Source: Atrichornis clamosus
Lineage: Eukaryota; Chordata; Aves; Passeriformes; Menuridae
NCBI GenBank assembly: GCA_013400975.1
Contig: WBMZ01014186.1
Span: 124,001-188,000 of the forward strand
Length of the DNA stretch: 64,000 bases
Direction: 5' to 3'
Shown: piece after piece, positions 26,901 through 41,600 of the stretch
Position numbering within the stretch: position 1 is the stretch's first letter
How the letters are laid out: every line of letters begins with the position of its first letter
Notes under the pieces: model-generated
Seen by the model: the letters and a program-made list of their open reading frames with translations, nothing else
The model's database searches: none
Told to the model about the DNA's origin: nothing
Program-made: the position numbers and the translations under genes

Positions 26901-29900
26901 AGCCCTTAGAGAGACAATGAGTGGAGTGGGACACACAGTACCAGGGAAGCAGAGCTCCTCCAAGGAGAAGAGCAGGGCTGTTGCTGTACTGGTTTTGTAC
27001 TTGCTATGTCTCTAATTAATTTTTTAAATGACGACTCAGTCTGTAAGGGAATTGCCTCCAACCCAGTTGCTCAAGGAGGGCTTTCAGGGACTGAGTGAAG
27101 AGAGCAGGATTCTGCAGTGGTGCCCATCCATCCCCACTGCACTGTTCAGGGAAGGCAAATGAGCCTCCATCAGGACAAAGGTTTGTCCACTGAAACCACC
27201 AGAAAAATGAGCTCCCCGAACTAATCCCAGAAACACAGCATGGCTATGTCCTGAGAAAAACATATTCCTTGCTCAGGAAGTTATTATGCTTTCAAAAGTG
27301 TGAATGTGAACACAGAAATCATTGGGATTGGATTTGCAAATTCTTACCAGGTGAGGTAAGCTCTAAAGCTTTCAAAAATGAGAAACCTGAGCCTTGTAAA
27401 ATCTCCTCTAAAGACCTTTTTAAAAGTATTTCCTATAAATTAATATTTTAACTCAGGAACTGCTTATGTGAGAATTATTTCTTATCTCAAAGCCCTTCAG
27501 CAAGTCCAAATGGACAAATCTCTTTTGTTAGCTGTGCTCCATTACTCTCTTTTGAATGAATGCCTCTGGGATGGCTACAATAGATATAATTTTTAACATC
27601 ACATCTAGTCTGCTAATAAAATGATGCCAGACACTGCAGAGAGATTTAACACCAGTAGGCCTCTCCAGCAAATTTTTGCTCCTATTGTGGTGGCTAACTT
27701 CTGAGTAGACTTCAGTCATATGGCGCTCATCCAGATATTTTTATTCCCTATGAAGAAAATAGCTGATATGAAACTACATGAATAGAGCTTTCCTTTTAAC
27801 AAGAGTGCTCATGTCCCAGACACCATGATGAATAGACTCCTTGCTGTTATTTATCACTGTGTACAGTCCCGGGTTTTGTGTTGCAACCTGAGAAGCTGGG
27901 GGAGCCTGGGATCAGGTGCTTAGCAGCAAGGTACCCTTCAGTTCTGAACCCAGAGGGACAGGCCAGAACTGGAAGTCCTGCACCAATTCTCCTCACACTC
28001 CAGGTGACTGATTTAACACCTCAGAATCCATAATAATTTTTCTGATTACAGGACACACCTGAGGTCTGTTTGACTTTTCTTAAAAGTGCTTGGATGCAGG
28101 ACAAACACTGTAACACCATACAGCAGTGCTGTTCTTCCCCAGGTTCCATTTCTAAGGACTGGCATGAATCTAAGCTACTGGAACGCTGTCCTGCTGGCAT
28201 ATTACCAATTATATAAGAATTATTTGCTGGGGCATGGGCTTTTTTACAATCACCTCCACATTCCCAGCTAGAACACCCTCTGAGATTACGTGATGGCTTA
28301 TCCAAACGTGAAAACTTTTTAGCCAAGGCCAAGAACAAGAAGAATTCAGAGTTACAGCCCCGATAGATAACAACAACTATTATTTTGAGTTCTATCTTTC
28401 TACCTACAGAATATTGGAAGCATGAATTCACCAGTTATCCTACACTCTGTGCATTCAGTAGGTGCTCGAACTTTGCTGGGAGGGGAAAAGGACACACGAC
28501 GAATTTAAAAATTTGTTCAAAGCCATGAGTTGAATAGGGCGAACAGCAGAGCTGAAACCCTGAAGGTTTAAGTTTTGGCAGCTTCAGATCTCTATGCAAC
28601 CAGGCAGCAGCCATGGTAAGTAGTACTGCTACTTGCAACCAGAGGTAATTTTATCATCACGGGTCAACCACTAGTGGGGGGCAACGACTCATTCTCTGCC
28701 AGTGTGGCTTCCATCTGTTCTAGCCCACTGACAGAAGCACCTCAGTAACAGATGAAGAGTTATGTCCACTAAAACCAGCGGCACTTGCACCCTAAGGGAA
28801 TGTTCCTTTTTTTTTTTTTCTTCTTAAGTTATTTAAAGAGTATCCAAGTGTGCAAGCTCTGTAACTGAACTGTGGTTCTTGCACATAAAATATGGGGTGT
28901 TAAAATCTGTTTTACAGCACCAAGTGTGTAAAACCTTCAAAGCTTTCTGTAGTGTTTGGAATGTAGACTTCCAGCAAAGAAAAATATAGTGAAATAACAC
29001 AATTGCTCATATTTTTATGTGAAAAAGCAAAGCTGGAAAATATGTATGCTAATTATAGGCTAAAAAGCTATATGACTCTCTTCAGATCAACTAGAATCTT
29101 ACATAATTATTTTGAACAGATGATTATGTGTCTGCTGTTACAGGGACTCAGCAAATGACACGATTATTTAGCAGTCAGCAGATTCACAGAAAGCAGCCTG
29201 TGCTCTAAGAATACAACCAACATGGCATGGGAGCAGTGACAGACATTATGTACATATTTGTATTACTTTTCTTTCTGCACTAATGCCAGAACTCAGAGTG
29301 CTTTGAATTTCAATGACCAATAGAAAAGTTTTCTATTTTATTAAGCTGTTTTGCAATTCACAAAAAATATCACTCTTTAATTAAAAGTAATTGTTTTCCA
29401 AGGGCAACAGAACTAAAGATTTTCTTCCTTCTCTGTCTGAATGTGAGCTGAGTTATAGGAGCCAGAAACACTCTTGTTTGAAAGGAAATTTCGTTCTGCT
29501 TGGATCATAATGGAAATTACTCTCAAATCATACCAGCGAATGTACAATTTTAATAGGAGTGAACAAAACATTTTCCCTGGGTTCCTGCCTTTGCAAGCAG
29601 ATACTGTGATTTTTCAGACTCACTTCCCCAGTACTGGTTCATATCAATGTGTAATGGTTTCTAGATGACCTGTACTATTGCCTCCTCCTCTTCTGAGTGC
29701 ATTCTTAGGACAGAACTGGCAGTGGGCTTTAGAGATAACTACACCTCCTCCTCTGAGCTCTCACAGGTACTCCTGAAAATTAATAAGCTTCTCACTCCTA
29801 CTTTCCTAGAGACAAAGTGTGAAACTGTCCTGTCCTTAATCTGGGATCTAGTTGGGTAAAATATTCAAAATCTGTCCATCTGATTTGGTTTTAGGTACTC

Positions 29901-32900
29901 ATGGTCACCAACTCTCTTTCCCTCCTTTGGCTTACACCAAATGAGGAAGCATCACACGATGCTGAGGAAGACATCAGTGTTAAGGGAACTATCTCAGGTG
30001 AGGAAGCCCAAGATCCAAACCCCCTTTTAACCTTACCTTGCATAATTACAAATATTATTTATATCCAGAAAATTACCTCCTCCTCATTTACCCTTTGAAT
30101 TATCTTTAGCCAGCCAATTTCATATTGCACTTAGGCTATGCATAAACCTTGTATCTAATCTTCCAGATATTTCCCATACTTGTAATGTGTTCTGTTTTAC
30201 TTTCAATGCAGAAAAAAAAGACTAATCCCACAGATTTTGGTTTCTACAGTTGCTTTCTGAGAGTCATTATCTCCATGTCTGGTACAGAATTATTGCCTCC
30301 CTGTTTTTCAAAACTAACAAAGCTAGCAAATAAACTTTACTTTTTAACAGAAGGCTATTGATGGCAGAAAACAAGAAAAAAGCTCCAGGAAGATGCACAG
30401 GAGTCTGGGTTACACTAGGGCATGCCCCATATCTAATGCTACATTTCCTTTGCTCCCAAATTGCTCTCAGAAGATAAGATTGTACTGAATTGCCAGTTTG
30501 ATGGACCTGCAACTTGCAAAGCAGCTTTGCAACAGCTGCTCAAAGAAAAAAGATAAAAGAGAGAAATGCAGCAACCCCAAATGCCTGTCTCTGCCAGAAG
30601 AATGAAAGAGAAGTGCTTGGAGTCAGATTCAGACTCCCAATCGGTCTCACTTTTAAAAACTCGAAGTTTTGACGGAGTGAATAGGTGTTGGAAATTAGAG
30701 GTAAGTTACACCAGAATCAAGCAATGATTTATTCGTGTGCTATTTTGTTAAGATACCATCTCCTCCTTCGAATCCAAGATCACATGCATTACAATGACAG
30801 GAAGCTTTTCCAAAATCTTTAGCTATTCATGCTCCCAGTGAATAAAGTGTCTGTGCAGAAAGCAGAATTGAAACTCCTTTGACAGCCTTAACATTCCATA
30901 GACAGTTGTGGTGCTTATTTTTCTCTTGTTCTTAGCCTGAATTAATTTCTGACAAACTGAACCCGGACTGTGTCCACATTACTACGTGACACTTTGTTCA
31001 AGCTGTAGAGATCTATTAATCAGGTGTCCAAATCAGGCACACCAAGTTAAAGGACCGAGTACATAACTCTTCTGTTCCTGTGGTTTGTTCCTGCTTTTCT
31101 CCTGAATCAATGGGAAAGTTCCGTGATAAGCATGCTGTAGAAGTGATGGATGCCACCACTGCTAATTATTCCACCCATTACAAGACATAGTATAAATCAC
31201 TTTTTGTCTGGTGACTGTCGCATCAAATTTGTAGAGCACAAAAGACACTGCAGATCTGTGATATGCCTCTGTTCTTCTCATTACATAAGAGATAAAGATA
31301 TGCATACTTAATAAATACATTTATTTTAACAAGATGAAGACAGGCCTAATTCAAGTAGTAGCACTCTCTGAACAGCTTTTTTATTATCATTATTACTCGG
31401 TACACGAGCACAAGACAAGTTTTATTTTCAACATGGTCTTCACAACAGAGCATGGGTTTTTGCCATTTATGTTTCTAGTAGCTGCAGCTAAAAATGCCAT
31501 TTAGAGATGAAGCTGCTGCACAAGTACACTTTGTTCAATAAAAGAGCTAAACACTCATTTCTGTTGAGAGCTCTGTAAGAAAAGCTTCCTTATTCATAAG
31601 GTATTGATTCAGCATGAGTTTCCCATATACTTTCAAGTGTTTGGGATTAGAGGGCATTAAGGAAAAGGACTGGATGTTTTACAAGAACAGTAGTAGCTGC
31701 CGTGCTGTCACAGCTGGAAAAGCTGTGCTCTGACATGTGCCACGGGAGGTGACCACAGGCAGCCTTGGGAAACAGAAGAGCCCTGCACAGCTTTTCACAG
31801 GTACCCTCCTCTGAAACTCCGTTTCTCTTCTGCCCTTAAGCATTGTACTTAAACCTCCTCCACTTCCAGCAAACAGAACACTTGTTTATATTTTGCTGAA
31901 TGCAACAGACAATTGTCTAAGGGATGGGCGATAGCCTCATGCTTTACCTTGGTCCCAGAGAAATCAGTTAAAGCCCATGAGTACCCTGCTGACACTCCTG
32001 AGTAAGGGACTTCAGAGTCAGAATTGACACTGGAAAGCTCAAGCAGCTCCAAGGTGTTTATCCACACAAGCAGCTAAACCATCATGCAGATGGGGAAGCA
32101 GAGAATGAGGAGCTCTGAGTAAACTCAATGTGTGGTATCATTTCAACAATACACAGCAGATGTATGTGCATGCCTGCTCCTGGCATAAATGCATTCCTAC
32201 CTCTACTTTTATTTTCATGTCCTCCCATCTTTCTGCAGAGGTGAGAAGACAATTCAAGAATTAAATGAATAGATTATTTTGTAGTTAAGAAACAACTGTT
32301 TCCTCCCTCCCCTTTGTTATCTTTTGAGTGAGCAGCTTAGCATAAAATACATTTTTCATCTGCTAAATTCTCCAGGGGCATTTGTTTTTAAATGCTTGGG
32401 GATTTCACAACAGACTTCAATTTCAGAACCCAAAACTTGATTTGAACTTAGTCCTGGATGAAGGCCTTTGCTGTCATATGCTTCCAAAATTGTAACTATG
32501 AAATGAGCAGCAAAGTCATTTGAGACTAGTTTACCGCATGATAATTTCCACAGCTGGAACTGCATATGTTTCTCTTTAGCTGGGAACAAAACATGGCTTG
32601 AAAAACTTGCTCTCCATGGCAAAAGAAACTTAACGCCCACCAAAAATTCACTCTCTTCCATGGAAATGGAAGCTCTTTCTTGCCAGCTCCCCGCAACTCT
32701 TACTTTTCTAACTCTACCCCATGCATCTGAGCAGCTCTTCTCCAGCACTGGTACACGTGTCTGCCACAGACCAAACGCTCACCTGCCCACGGTGAGCACC
32801 ACTGAGGGCCACACAAGTTCCTCTGCTGAACACCAACAGAAGCCAGACTGTTTATTTCAGATGGTTTGCCCCTCCAGTGACACTCAGTGTGCCCAGGAGC

Positions 32901-35900
32901 GGCACATCCATCTATTTGCTATTAGATCAAAGGGACTGCCCTAGATGAAACCAGATTATTCCATCTTTGCTTTTGCATCATGGATTTGCTTCCTGATGTT
33001 GACTGTCTAGAGCACAGTCACCTTCACCTCAGGGAGCTGGCAAATACCCTAATTTCAGTTTCACACTGTAGTGGATTTCTTGTGAGCCCCGTACCATTTA
33101 CTCACTTGGTTACTTTTCTATCACCTACACTTCTCACATTATGCTTTTCCACTTTGAGTTTTCTTTGGTAGGCACACATTAGCCCCTGTTACAATACTTA
33201 CAGCTGTCCATACACGTACTCTACAAGGCTGCTCCTTTCATGCCAAGTCAGTGACTTACAAATCTTCCTCTTTCAAGGCTGAAATTTCTCAGGCTTGAAC
33301 AGAGGCCAGAGTTGATTTTGCTGCTCCCATTTTTGTTGCAAGGAAAATATCTGTTCAGATGTGCTCTTTTTCCCTTTTGAAGGTCAGAAACACAAAACCA
33401 AGGTCAAATTCAGAAAAAAATACTTTGAAAATATTCAAAGCCGAGCACCAGTTTTCCATTCTTTTTACACCAATGTAACTATCAATTTCACTGATGCCCA
33501 GGCTGCTGGGGCAGGGAGCTGTGCCAGCCAGCCCAGTCGACAGTGCCACAAGGATGCAGCACTACGTCAGCACGGTGGCATCTGCCCTGTCCCTCGGGAC
33601 AGTCATCACGGCCTCTGACAGAGATGGAACAGAGCCATGTTCCTCCACTGCTTTATATTACATGTGCATCTTGCCTCCGGGACAGCCCTGGGAGTGATCT
33701 ACAGCACCCACGACAACAACCCCATCACGGCAGCACCACATCTGTTATGCTGACAAATGAGCTTCACACACAGAATTGCAGCCACATGCTTTCCAGTGAC
33801 TCCATCTCCCCCCATCCTTGCTCAGGCTAAAAGGAAAACAGCATCTAATATTTCAAAAGTGCTCCTGCTATGAAAGGGTTTACGACAAATGCTTTAAATA
33901 GTGATTTTAAATAGTAATTGGTGCACCAGGGCTTCAGATGAGAGGAGAACAATTGCTCTTGTTACTTGTGTTATCTTGCTATGCCCTCTCTGGTGGCAAG
34001 GTCCTTGGCATGCACAACAAGCTGCAAGCTGAATCTAAACAGGAGCAACTTTGTAACCCACCTCCATAATAACCAACTGAGAATTAAACACAAAGGTCAG
34101 TACAAAGCAGCAGTCTCCTTGACTTCTGCTGCTGATTTGGGCTGGTTGAGCCTCTGGATTGCTTTTAGGCACCTGTTTTAGCTGCCTCCTTCCATCCCTC
34201 CACCAGGTCTTTGGACTACTGGTGCTGGATCACTGACTGCATCCGCTCTTTGGAGACTGCCTCCTTCTTTCCCCATGGTGATTTAGCACAGACTGGTTAT
34301 AAGTTCTGAGCCCAACACTCAAGCATGCATTAGAATATCAGAGAACCTCAAAGGCAAAGATGGAAACAATTTCTGTTTGGGTTTATCTTTCCTCTGATCT
34401 GGGTTAACAGGCATGGCTATGTCATGGATTTGTGAACTCAAACTGACACTTTCCATAATTGCAGGTGTTTCTCGTGTCAGCTTCTGGGATTTGACTACTC
34501 CCTTATATTTAGTAAACACAAGAACAACAAAAAGATTTCCTCTAATTTAAACATCTTTACTTGAAGAGAAGGATCTGCAGTTTCATTTCCTTTTCTTATT
34601 TTCATAATGTAAACCCAGCAAGCTGTTACTCACCAAGCATGTCACCAAGAGGGAAAAGCAGAGAAATGCAAATTCTGTGAATTAAGGCAGAATCAGAGCA
34701 GTACAAGCAAGCACACTAAGCCAAAATCAATCCTATTTAAAGGAGAGAAATATGCTATGAGGTATCCAAATATATTGGTAACATTCTTGAAATGTACTTT
34801 TACCAAAATGAGCACTTATCTGTTTTCCTTCATCACCCAGAAAATTCAAACAAAAGAACAGCCTGAAATGTTTAGATGAAAATACATGCATTGTACAGTA
34901 ACTTCTTTTTTAACTTAGATTTTATTATCAATTTTTTAAAATGTCATGTTTTAGCAATACTTTTCTATCCTGCAGCTCAGTTCTTTTCACCCTGGATACT
35001 TCAAAAGAAATCCTAACAAGAGAGGCTGGTCTTTTTGTAATGTTAAGGAAAAAAAAAAATCACTCTCCATCATACTGAAAACATGAGACTGATTCAGAAT
35101 CAAAGGAAGAGTATGCCATCAAAGGTCCAGAGAGATGGTGAATAGCTTCAGGAAGGAAATGAGCTTTTTTAGTGCAGTTTAACATTGAGAAAGAGTGTAA
35201 ATATCTAGTCTGGTTGTGCAGAGAGATGGAGGAGTTTGGAGGGGAAGGAGAATGGGAAGAGAAACAATGTACACAGGAGGGTATACAGCAGACACTGCAG
35301 ACAGGGGACTGTGAATTTTGACTGTCACAGTAAACAGCCCCAATTATATTCAGCTGGATTGACACATACGGAGCTCAAGGCTGGGCAGAAAAAATATTTC
35401 AATAAGCAGCTAAGTTACTGTAGGCATGAGGACATCAAGTTTTAGTCTCACTTTCTCCTCCTTCTGACATTTTGAAATGTCAAGCTACTGTCCACATTGC
35501 TGCCTTGTTTCCCACCTCGTCTACAAGTGAGCAAGGGGAAGTCACCTGTTTACTGCATAAAAAGAACCACAGGATCAGTGGTGATTTTAAAATGAGAAAT
35601 ATGTGACCACGAAGTCGGTGTAATGGCACAACTATAGGCCAGGAACTATAATGTGGTCAGTTTTGTATTCTTATTTGAAAGACGTAAGTATTTGAATACC
35701 ACAGTCCCGGGACAAATCAGTGAGGGCCCCGAGCTGGACGGGGTCTGCCCGCAGCACCTCCACCCATGGCTCCGTTGTGGTGTCAGGCACCACAGGGAGC
35801 TCCACGTGTGTGCCAGGGCAGGTGACAAGTCCCTGCCACCTTCAGCTGACACCCTGTGTCAGCAGCTGTGTCAGTGAGGGGCACCCCAACCTAACAACAA

Positions 35901-37437
35901 AGCTCCTCTCTTACACTGAAGAAAAGCTGGTGCAACAACTCAATATTTAAATTCTACAAAGTCCTTACTAAATGTGACAGCAACAGCTGTAGAAGCTCGA
36001 GCACTGGCAGAACAAGGGAAAGAATTAAAGCCCTTTCGAGGGCTAGAAAAAGCAAGCAAGTACCATTTTAAATATTAAAATGAGGTCTGAGCTGATGGGG
36101 AATAAAGATATGGTGGCAGATAGCCAGAGACTATTGCTCTGCTGTTGCTCTGACCCTCCCTAAACTTAATGGAAAGGAACCAACTTTCTTTCCAGTCCAT
36201 ATCCTCTACATTAAACTAATATATATATAATTCACATTCCTTATCTTCAGAGTATGATGTGTCCCATTAACCTCTCCCCCACATCATGAGCTCCAGCTGA
36301 AACAAATCTCAGTATTTGCTTTTGAAGTGCACAATTCTCATTGTAATGCGAGAACAGTGGATAGTGGGGAATAGAATTATTCATGTTTGGAAGGTGGAGA
36401 AAAAGCAGACATTAAAAACAAAAGCAAAAAAAAAGGCGCATTTTCCCCCACAAGTGGAATAATTCAACATTTACGTTACAGGTGTGTTCAGCTTCCGTGA
36501 CTCTGCTTTTCTGGAAAGAAGGCATTGATAACTGTCCTTGAGGGAATGGTTGGAAATATTTCCATGCTTTACTCTACTGCTTCAGTCATGTGGCCATGAT
36601 CTACAGGAACTTGAATAGTCCTGTATGGGAAGTCACTAATATGGAAGAGAAATTTCTCATTGATGAGTTTATTTGAAACAAACAGTCCCAAGTGAATTAA
36701 CTTCAGTATATGAGTAAATGATGGAACATTTCTTTCTGTGAGCTGTATGAAACCTGTTAAAGGCGAGAACTTAACAGGCTTTGTCACTGCTGGAGCTGTA
36801 GGAACCCTGGAGCACTTCACCTTTCCAGACTGACCTCTCCATCATCTTCTCATCCCAGCAGCAGTCTGTGATCACAGTATTTCCTCTGAATGCAGCACTG
36901 CCCAAAGCTTTAGGACAGTTTCTTTGTCAAGTGATAGAAAAAGTCTTTTAGCTAGAAAAACAGTGAGTTCTCTCCTTTGGGAGAACAACACAGAAAAGCT
37001 GCAGTTTATCCCAGAATGGAATTCTTACTATGAAAAGAAAAAAGAATTTCGTAAGGGGGCAAATGTCAACATTCCTCTCTGACAAAACTTGTATTTTTTT
37101 CTGAAAATTCACATTTCTTCATCAACCTGATGCTTTGATTAGGTTTTTCACCAGTTTCAAACCAACTTTTATATCAGAAAACCAAGTACAAAAGGTCTTC
37201 CTCTCTGTCCATTTAATCATTCCCACAGTACTTCAAGGCTCCTTCCTCTTATATTGGCATCTGCACCATGCTGAAAAACTTACTGAGCACCCCTCACTTT
37301 TTATTTACACATTAAATTGCCTGTATTTCTGCAACACGTGCACGTCCCAAGAGAAGCACAGCTGAAATGGCATCCCTAATTCAGGTCACTTTACTGCAGA
37401 GTCATATGTACATACCAATATTCAGGTAACACTCTCC

Positions 37438-37479
37438 TTAAAAACATCTGCCTAAAAACAGCTGCCTAAAAACAGCTGC
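37438..37479. repeat. Tandem repeat, three copies of a 14-bp unit
   Basis: The unit CTAAAAACAGCTGC is exact at 37452-37465 and 37466-37479. A diverged first copy, TTAAAAACATCTGC, is at 37438-37451. Each full unit carries CAGCTG, an E-box. Confidence 0.85.
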
Positions 37480-38585
37480 TACGGCCACTCAGAGGTTACA
37501 GAGCTGCTCAGCCCTGGCAGGGCCACACCTCCCGTGTTCCAGGTGCATCTCTCTTCCCATTTAGGAAGAAAAAGCAGCATGTCAGTGTATTCCAGAGAAG
37601 CTGTAAGGGCACGTACAGCTGATGGCAAATTGGTTCCTTCCCTGCCAGAAGCTATAACCACTCCTGGCCCAGGACGGGGCACTCAACTATCCACAACTGG
37701 ATTGCTAATGTGATATGTACTGTATGAAGATGAAAAGCCATCTGGTGCTTGGATCTAGCCTCCTTCAATATGACCAAAGCCCTTTTATCATCTCAATCGA
37801 TTATAAAATTATCTTAGACCAATTCCTGGCAGACAGGTACCCACATGAGAGAACCAGCTCCAGCCAAGACAAAATAAAATCAGAGACCACACTGCCCTTT
37901 ACCAGCAGACACAATCCTTTAGGTCCACTGCTGGCTATATCAGAAAAAAAACAGAGGATAAGAACCCAAAGCTGCTGTAGAAATTTATAACTATATTGTT
38001 TATTAATTTTACTGTTAAATCATTTTGGTTTGCAATTCTGCACTTTATATTTCTTGCACTTTCTCAGAGTACTTCAGCCCACAGGGCTTGTCATAAAAAA
38101 TACCTTGGAGAGCTTTTCATTTTAAGCTAAAGAAGAAGATGAGAAGATAAATCACTTACTGTTGCCTTCCCATTGGCTGCAAATTGATTTTATTTACTGA
38201 AACATGCTTGCATTGCAAAAACCACTCAACACACACAGTAAATAAGTCAGTACATGAAAGTCTAATGTAACTGAGTAGCTACCTATCCCTTTGAAATAGA
38301 CTGGAGTCATAAACACCTAAACACAAATTCAGTTGAATGCTTATTTTCCTCCTGCTTACAAGAGGTCAATCAATACTATCAAAGACAAAAAATAGCTTGG
38401 TTGGTGCTGATAAAAATTAAGAACATATTTTCATGCTGCTCCATGATATCAAAGACAAACAAGGTACTTAACACACCCAGCATATTTTTGCATGTCCTTT
38501 CAACTTAAAAACTGCAAGGCACAGAACAAACATTGGTAAGTTATTAGCTCCAGTCTTCTGGTGAACTTCATAAGAGCAACATCAG

Positions 38586-38695
38586 AGCCTGAAGCAATAC
38601 TACTACTGTCAGATCTCATAAGCTAAACAGGGCCAGGCCAAACAGGCACTTGAATAAGGCACCTTTGAGGATCACATCACTGCAGCAAGAAATAA
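38586..38695 (+). repeat. Decayed 5S rRNA-derived element (AmnSINE1-like or 5S pseudogene)
   Basis: The stretch AGATCTCATAAGCTAAACAG, followed by GGCCAGGCC (38611-38639), resembles the core of vertebrate 5S rRNA (TGATCTCGGAAGCTAAGCAG, then GGTCGGGCC), including its internal box A. Similarity continues weakly through AGGCACTTGAATAAGGCACC, where 5S has the TAGTACTTGGATGGGAGACC region, and ends near ATCACTGCAG, where 5S has GTGCTGTAG. The upstream flank, GCCTGAAGCAATACTACTAC, can be read as a decayed 5S 5' end. Many substitutions make it an old copy with a broken C box, so transcription is unlikely. 5S-derived SINEs of the AmnSINE1/Deu group are known in amniotes. A simple 5S pseudogene is the alternative. 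Confidence 0.55.
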
Positions 38696-41600
38696 TGCTG
38701 ACAATTCAGTAGTGAGCACTATTCCTTCCCCAGCAGAACTTTTCATCTCAGACACACAGCACAAACTAGCTCTGAAAGGCATCAACACTGTGCTGTGAAA
38801 ACATAACCCTGATCCTCAGCTAAAGTTACTGCAGTTCACCTATTAAAACGTCTCCAGTCATTTCAAAGGAATGAGACAGTCATTGCTTCCTGTTCTCAGG
38901 CTTTTCTTATGAGACAAAACATTAGGCAAAATTTGCAGTTTCTCTGGGTGGGAAAGTTGCACTTTCAGTGGGAAAGGCAATCTGCTCACTCATGTGTATC
39001 TATGTTACCATTAGCAAAATGGTTTCAGGGGCAGTGCTATTTCGTGTCTGTGCGTCTATCTGCCTATCTATTATTAATAAAGAAGAATGAGCATCCAGCC
39101 TACACTTTCATGATGAAGGAAGCCTCCTCTAACATAGGAAATGAAAACATACAAGTTTATTTCAATGACTGTGCTTTACCTCACTGTTGTGGGCAAAAAC
39201 CCCACAATCCTATCATTTATACTAAGTCACCTCCGCTACTGAAAGCACAATATACTTAGGGAATGTGGCTCAGCAGCTCCCGGAATGAAAGGCAGTTTTT
39301 AAAGTGGGAGCTCATATCTGACATTTACAGGATAGAGTAAGTGATTCAGCGAGCTACAGTTGCTGTGCACAATGACAGATCATTGGATAAATGAGCAACC
39401 CATAACAAGTGTGGAAGCCTTGGCTGTCCACATCAATAAATTAGACAATACCAAATAATCAATGCTACAAACTGCAAACTGCTGATTTAAGGTGGAAGGA
39501 AAAAAACATGATGTTCAAGAACATGACAGAGAACTAGGGGGCAACATAGGTCAATAAAAACTAACGCTATTTGCCATTCTAATTACTCTGCATGTTCATG
39601 AGCCAGGCAGGCAGGCTGTGGAGCTGTAAGTAAAGCGCCAGGAGTACTGACACTATATATAATTCATAGACTGCAGCATATTGCTACATTTCTCACTGCC
39701 CTTAGAATTTGCACTTTCTCCAGAAAATATGGAGGTAATACTTAATGTTTACCTTCCAAACTCGTTTTTCATGAGCCCTATATTAACAGGTCACCCTGGT
39801 GAATGGAAAAGTCATCAATCTGGATCATTTGAGGGGCTGAAAACGAAGGAGCTTTTATCCTTGTGGATATACTGTGTTGTCACTTCAACAGTGACACAGT
39901 TCACACAGCAACCACGAATGGGCACATGCACCCTTCAGACACTGTCCAGATCCTCAGACTCTGATGTGGTGCTCTTGAAACCAGCAGAGCTGGGCCGATT
40001 TATCAGGACCTTGCTGGGTGTCAGGTGAAAAGGAGATGTTAAAAGACAGAACACAACTGGCTGTGTCTTCTTCCAGGTGAATGGGCACCCACACTGTACT
40101 GATACCATGCTCTGGATTGAATTTTCCTGTTGACTCTGCAGACACAGAAGTTGCTGCAGATTTATGATGGGGTTTTTTGCATGGTTGAACAAGAAACACT
40201 CTGAAAAAGGCAGAGAAATTGCTCCATTTTCCAAATAGGGTCAAAAGCAAATGGACACATTTCTCTTGCTGGATCATACTGGGCTTTGCCTGAGGTAGCT
40301 AGAGAAACTAAAGTCACTACAGAAGTTAGTGGCTGTTAAGTCTGCTTTGACCACAGAAACATGCTTAGCTGTCTACAGCAGTTAATGGGATGCTGCTGGC
40401 CAGACATGTAACACATCAGAATTGAAATTAAAGTTTAAAGATAAATACTTTACTGTATTACAGAAAACTAATATTTACAAAACAAAGACCTTGGTAAAAG
40501 CTAATACAAATCACATGAAATATATCAAAAGAAAACTCTAATTTTTGGCACTTTCTATATGCAGCTTTAAATAGATAGTTATTTTGGCAATGGTTTGAGA
40601 AACCAGCTGTGAAAATCATTTCCTTGTCTCTTAGTACTGTATTTGTCAGCATTTAACCCATTTCTGGTTTGCTTTCTGTCACAGAAAGGAAGGTTTCCTT
40701 TAGAAAATAAAAATACTAGAAGATGTAATGCATCATTTATAAGAAAGTGCAGCAGAGGAAATGCTAAGAGAGTATCTCCTACCACAGATCTTTTAAAGTT
40801 TGGGACTCACAGTAAAAACTTAATTTGGGCAGGCTTTTTGCTGTCCTTTGCATTTAATGAAAAAGTGATTCCCTGACTGTGTCAAGATATTGCAAAGAGA
40901 TGAAGTCTTGCTATGGAAATGTGTAAGTTATATGAGTAAGGAAATATCACTTCATATATGACGTAAATGTTATATATTTTAACCTGTCAATATTAGAAGT
41001 GAACAGGATTTTCTGTTCCCAAACAATCTACAGTAGCCCTCCCAGAAGTATAGAACTTCTGCAGATTTAACTTGCTCACTTTAAGATTTCTCTTCCAAAT
41101 TAAAAAGTATCTAATTTTCACAGTTGTTAGAACTGTAGCCACAAGCAAACTGTTTTTCTCTTTGCCTTTTGTTTTGTAAATATTTTCCCCTGAACAATTG
41201 GTTTCTCTAGATTTTTTAATTTATTCTCTTTCAGACTGAAATATTGGTAAAAGTTCTGTTACAAAAAAATGATAAAAGGTGTTTTTTAGAAGGTGTTTTT
41301 GCTGCCACTACCACTATAAATACAGTCCATTAGTCTGGAATGTACTAACACTAAGAATTAAAAAAGAAATATGAAAATCTTACCAGTTTGTTATCCCCGC
41401 TCACTGCTTATGTTATGTTTGATGAAAATCTGAAAATGCACACTTTATCTGGAGCTCAGCAGCTCTGGTTAGTTAATCATGGTATCTTTCTTTGTGACAT
41501 CACCTGGGTAGTGACACCTCAAGCCACCGTGGCACACAGGCAGGTGCCAGGGGAGCCACACTGTGAGCCCCCTTCTCACTGCATCCTCCCAGGCCACGGT

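Noticed and set aside
32356..32748. Open frame of 130 codons on the minus strand, same strand as IL1RAPL2, considered as a further exon.
   Set aside because: The translation has none of the residues expected for the third Ig, transmembrane or TIR segments.
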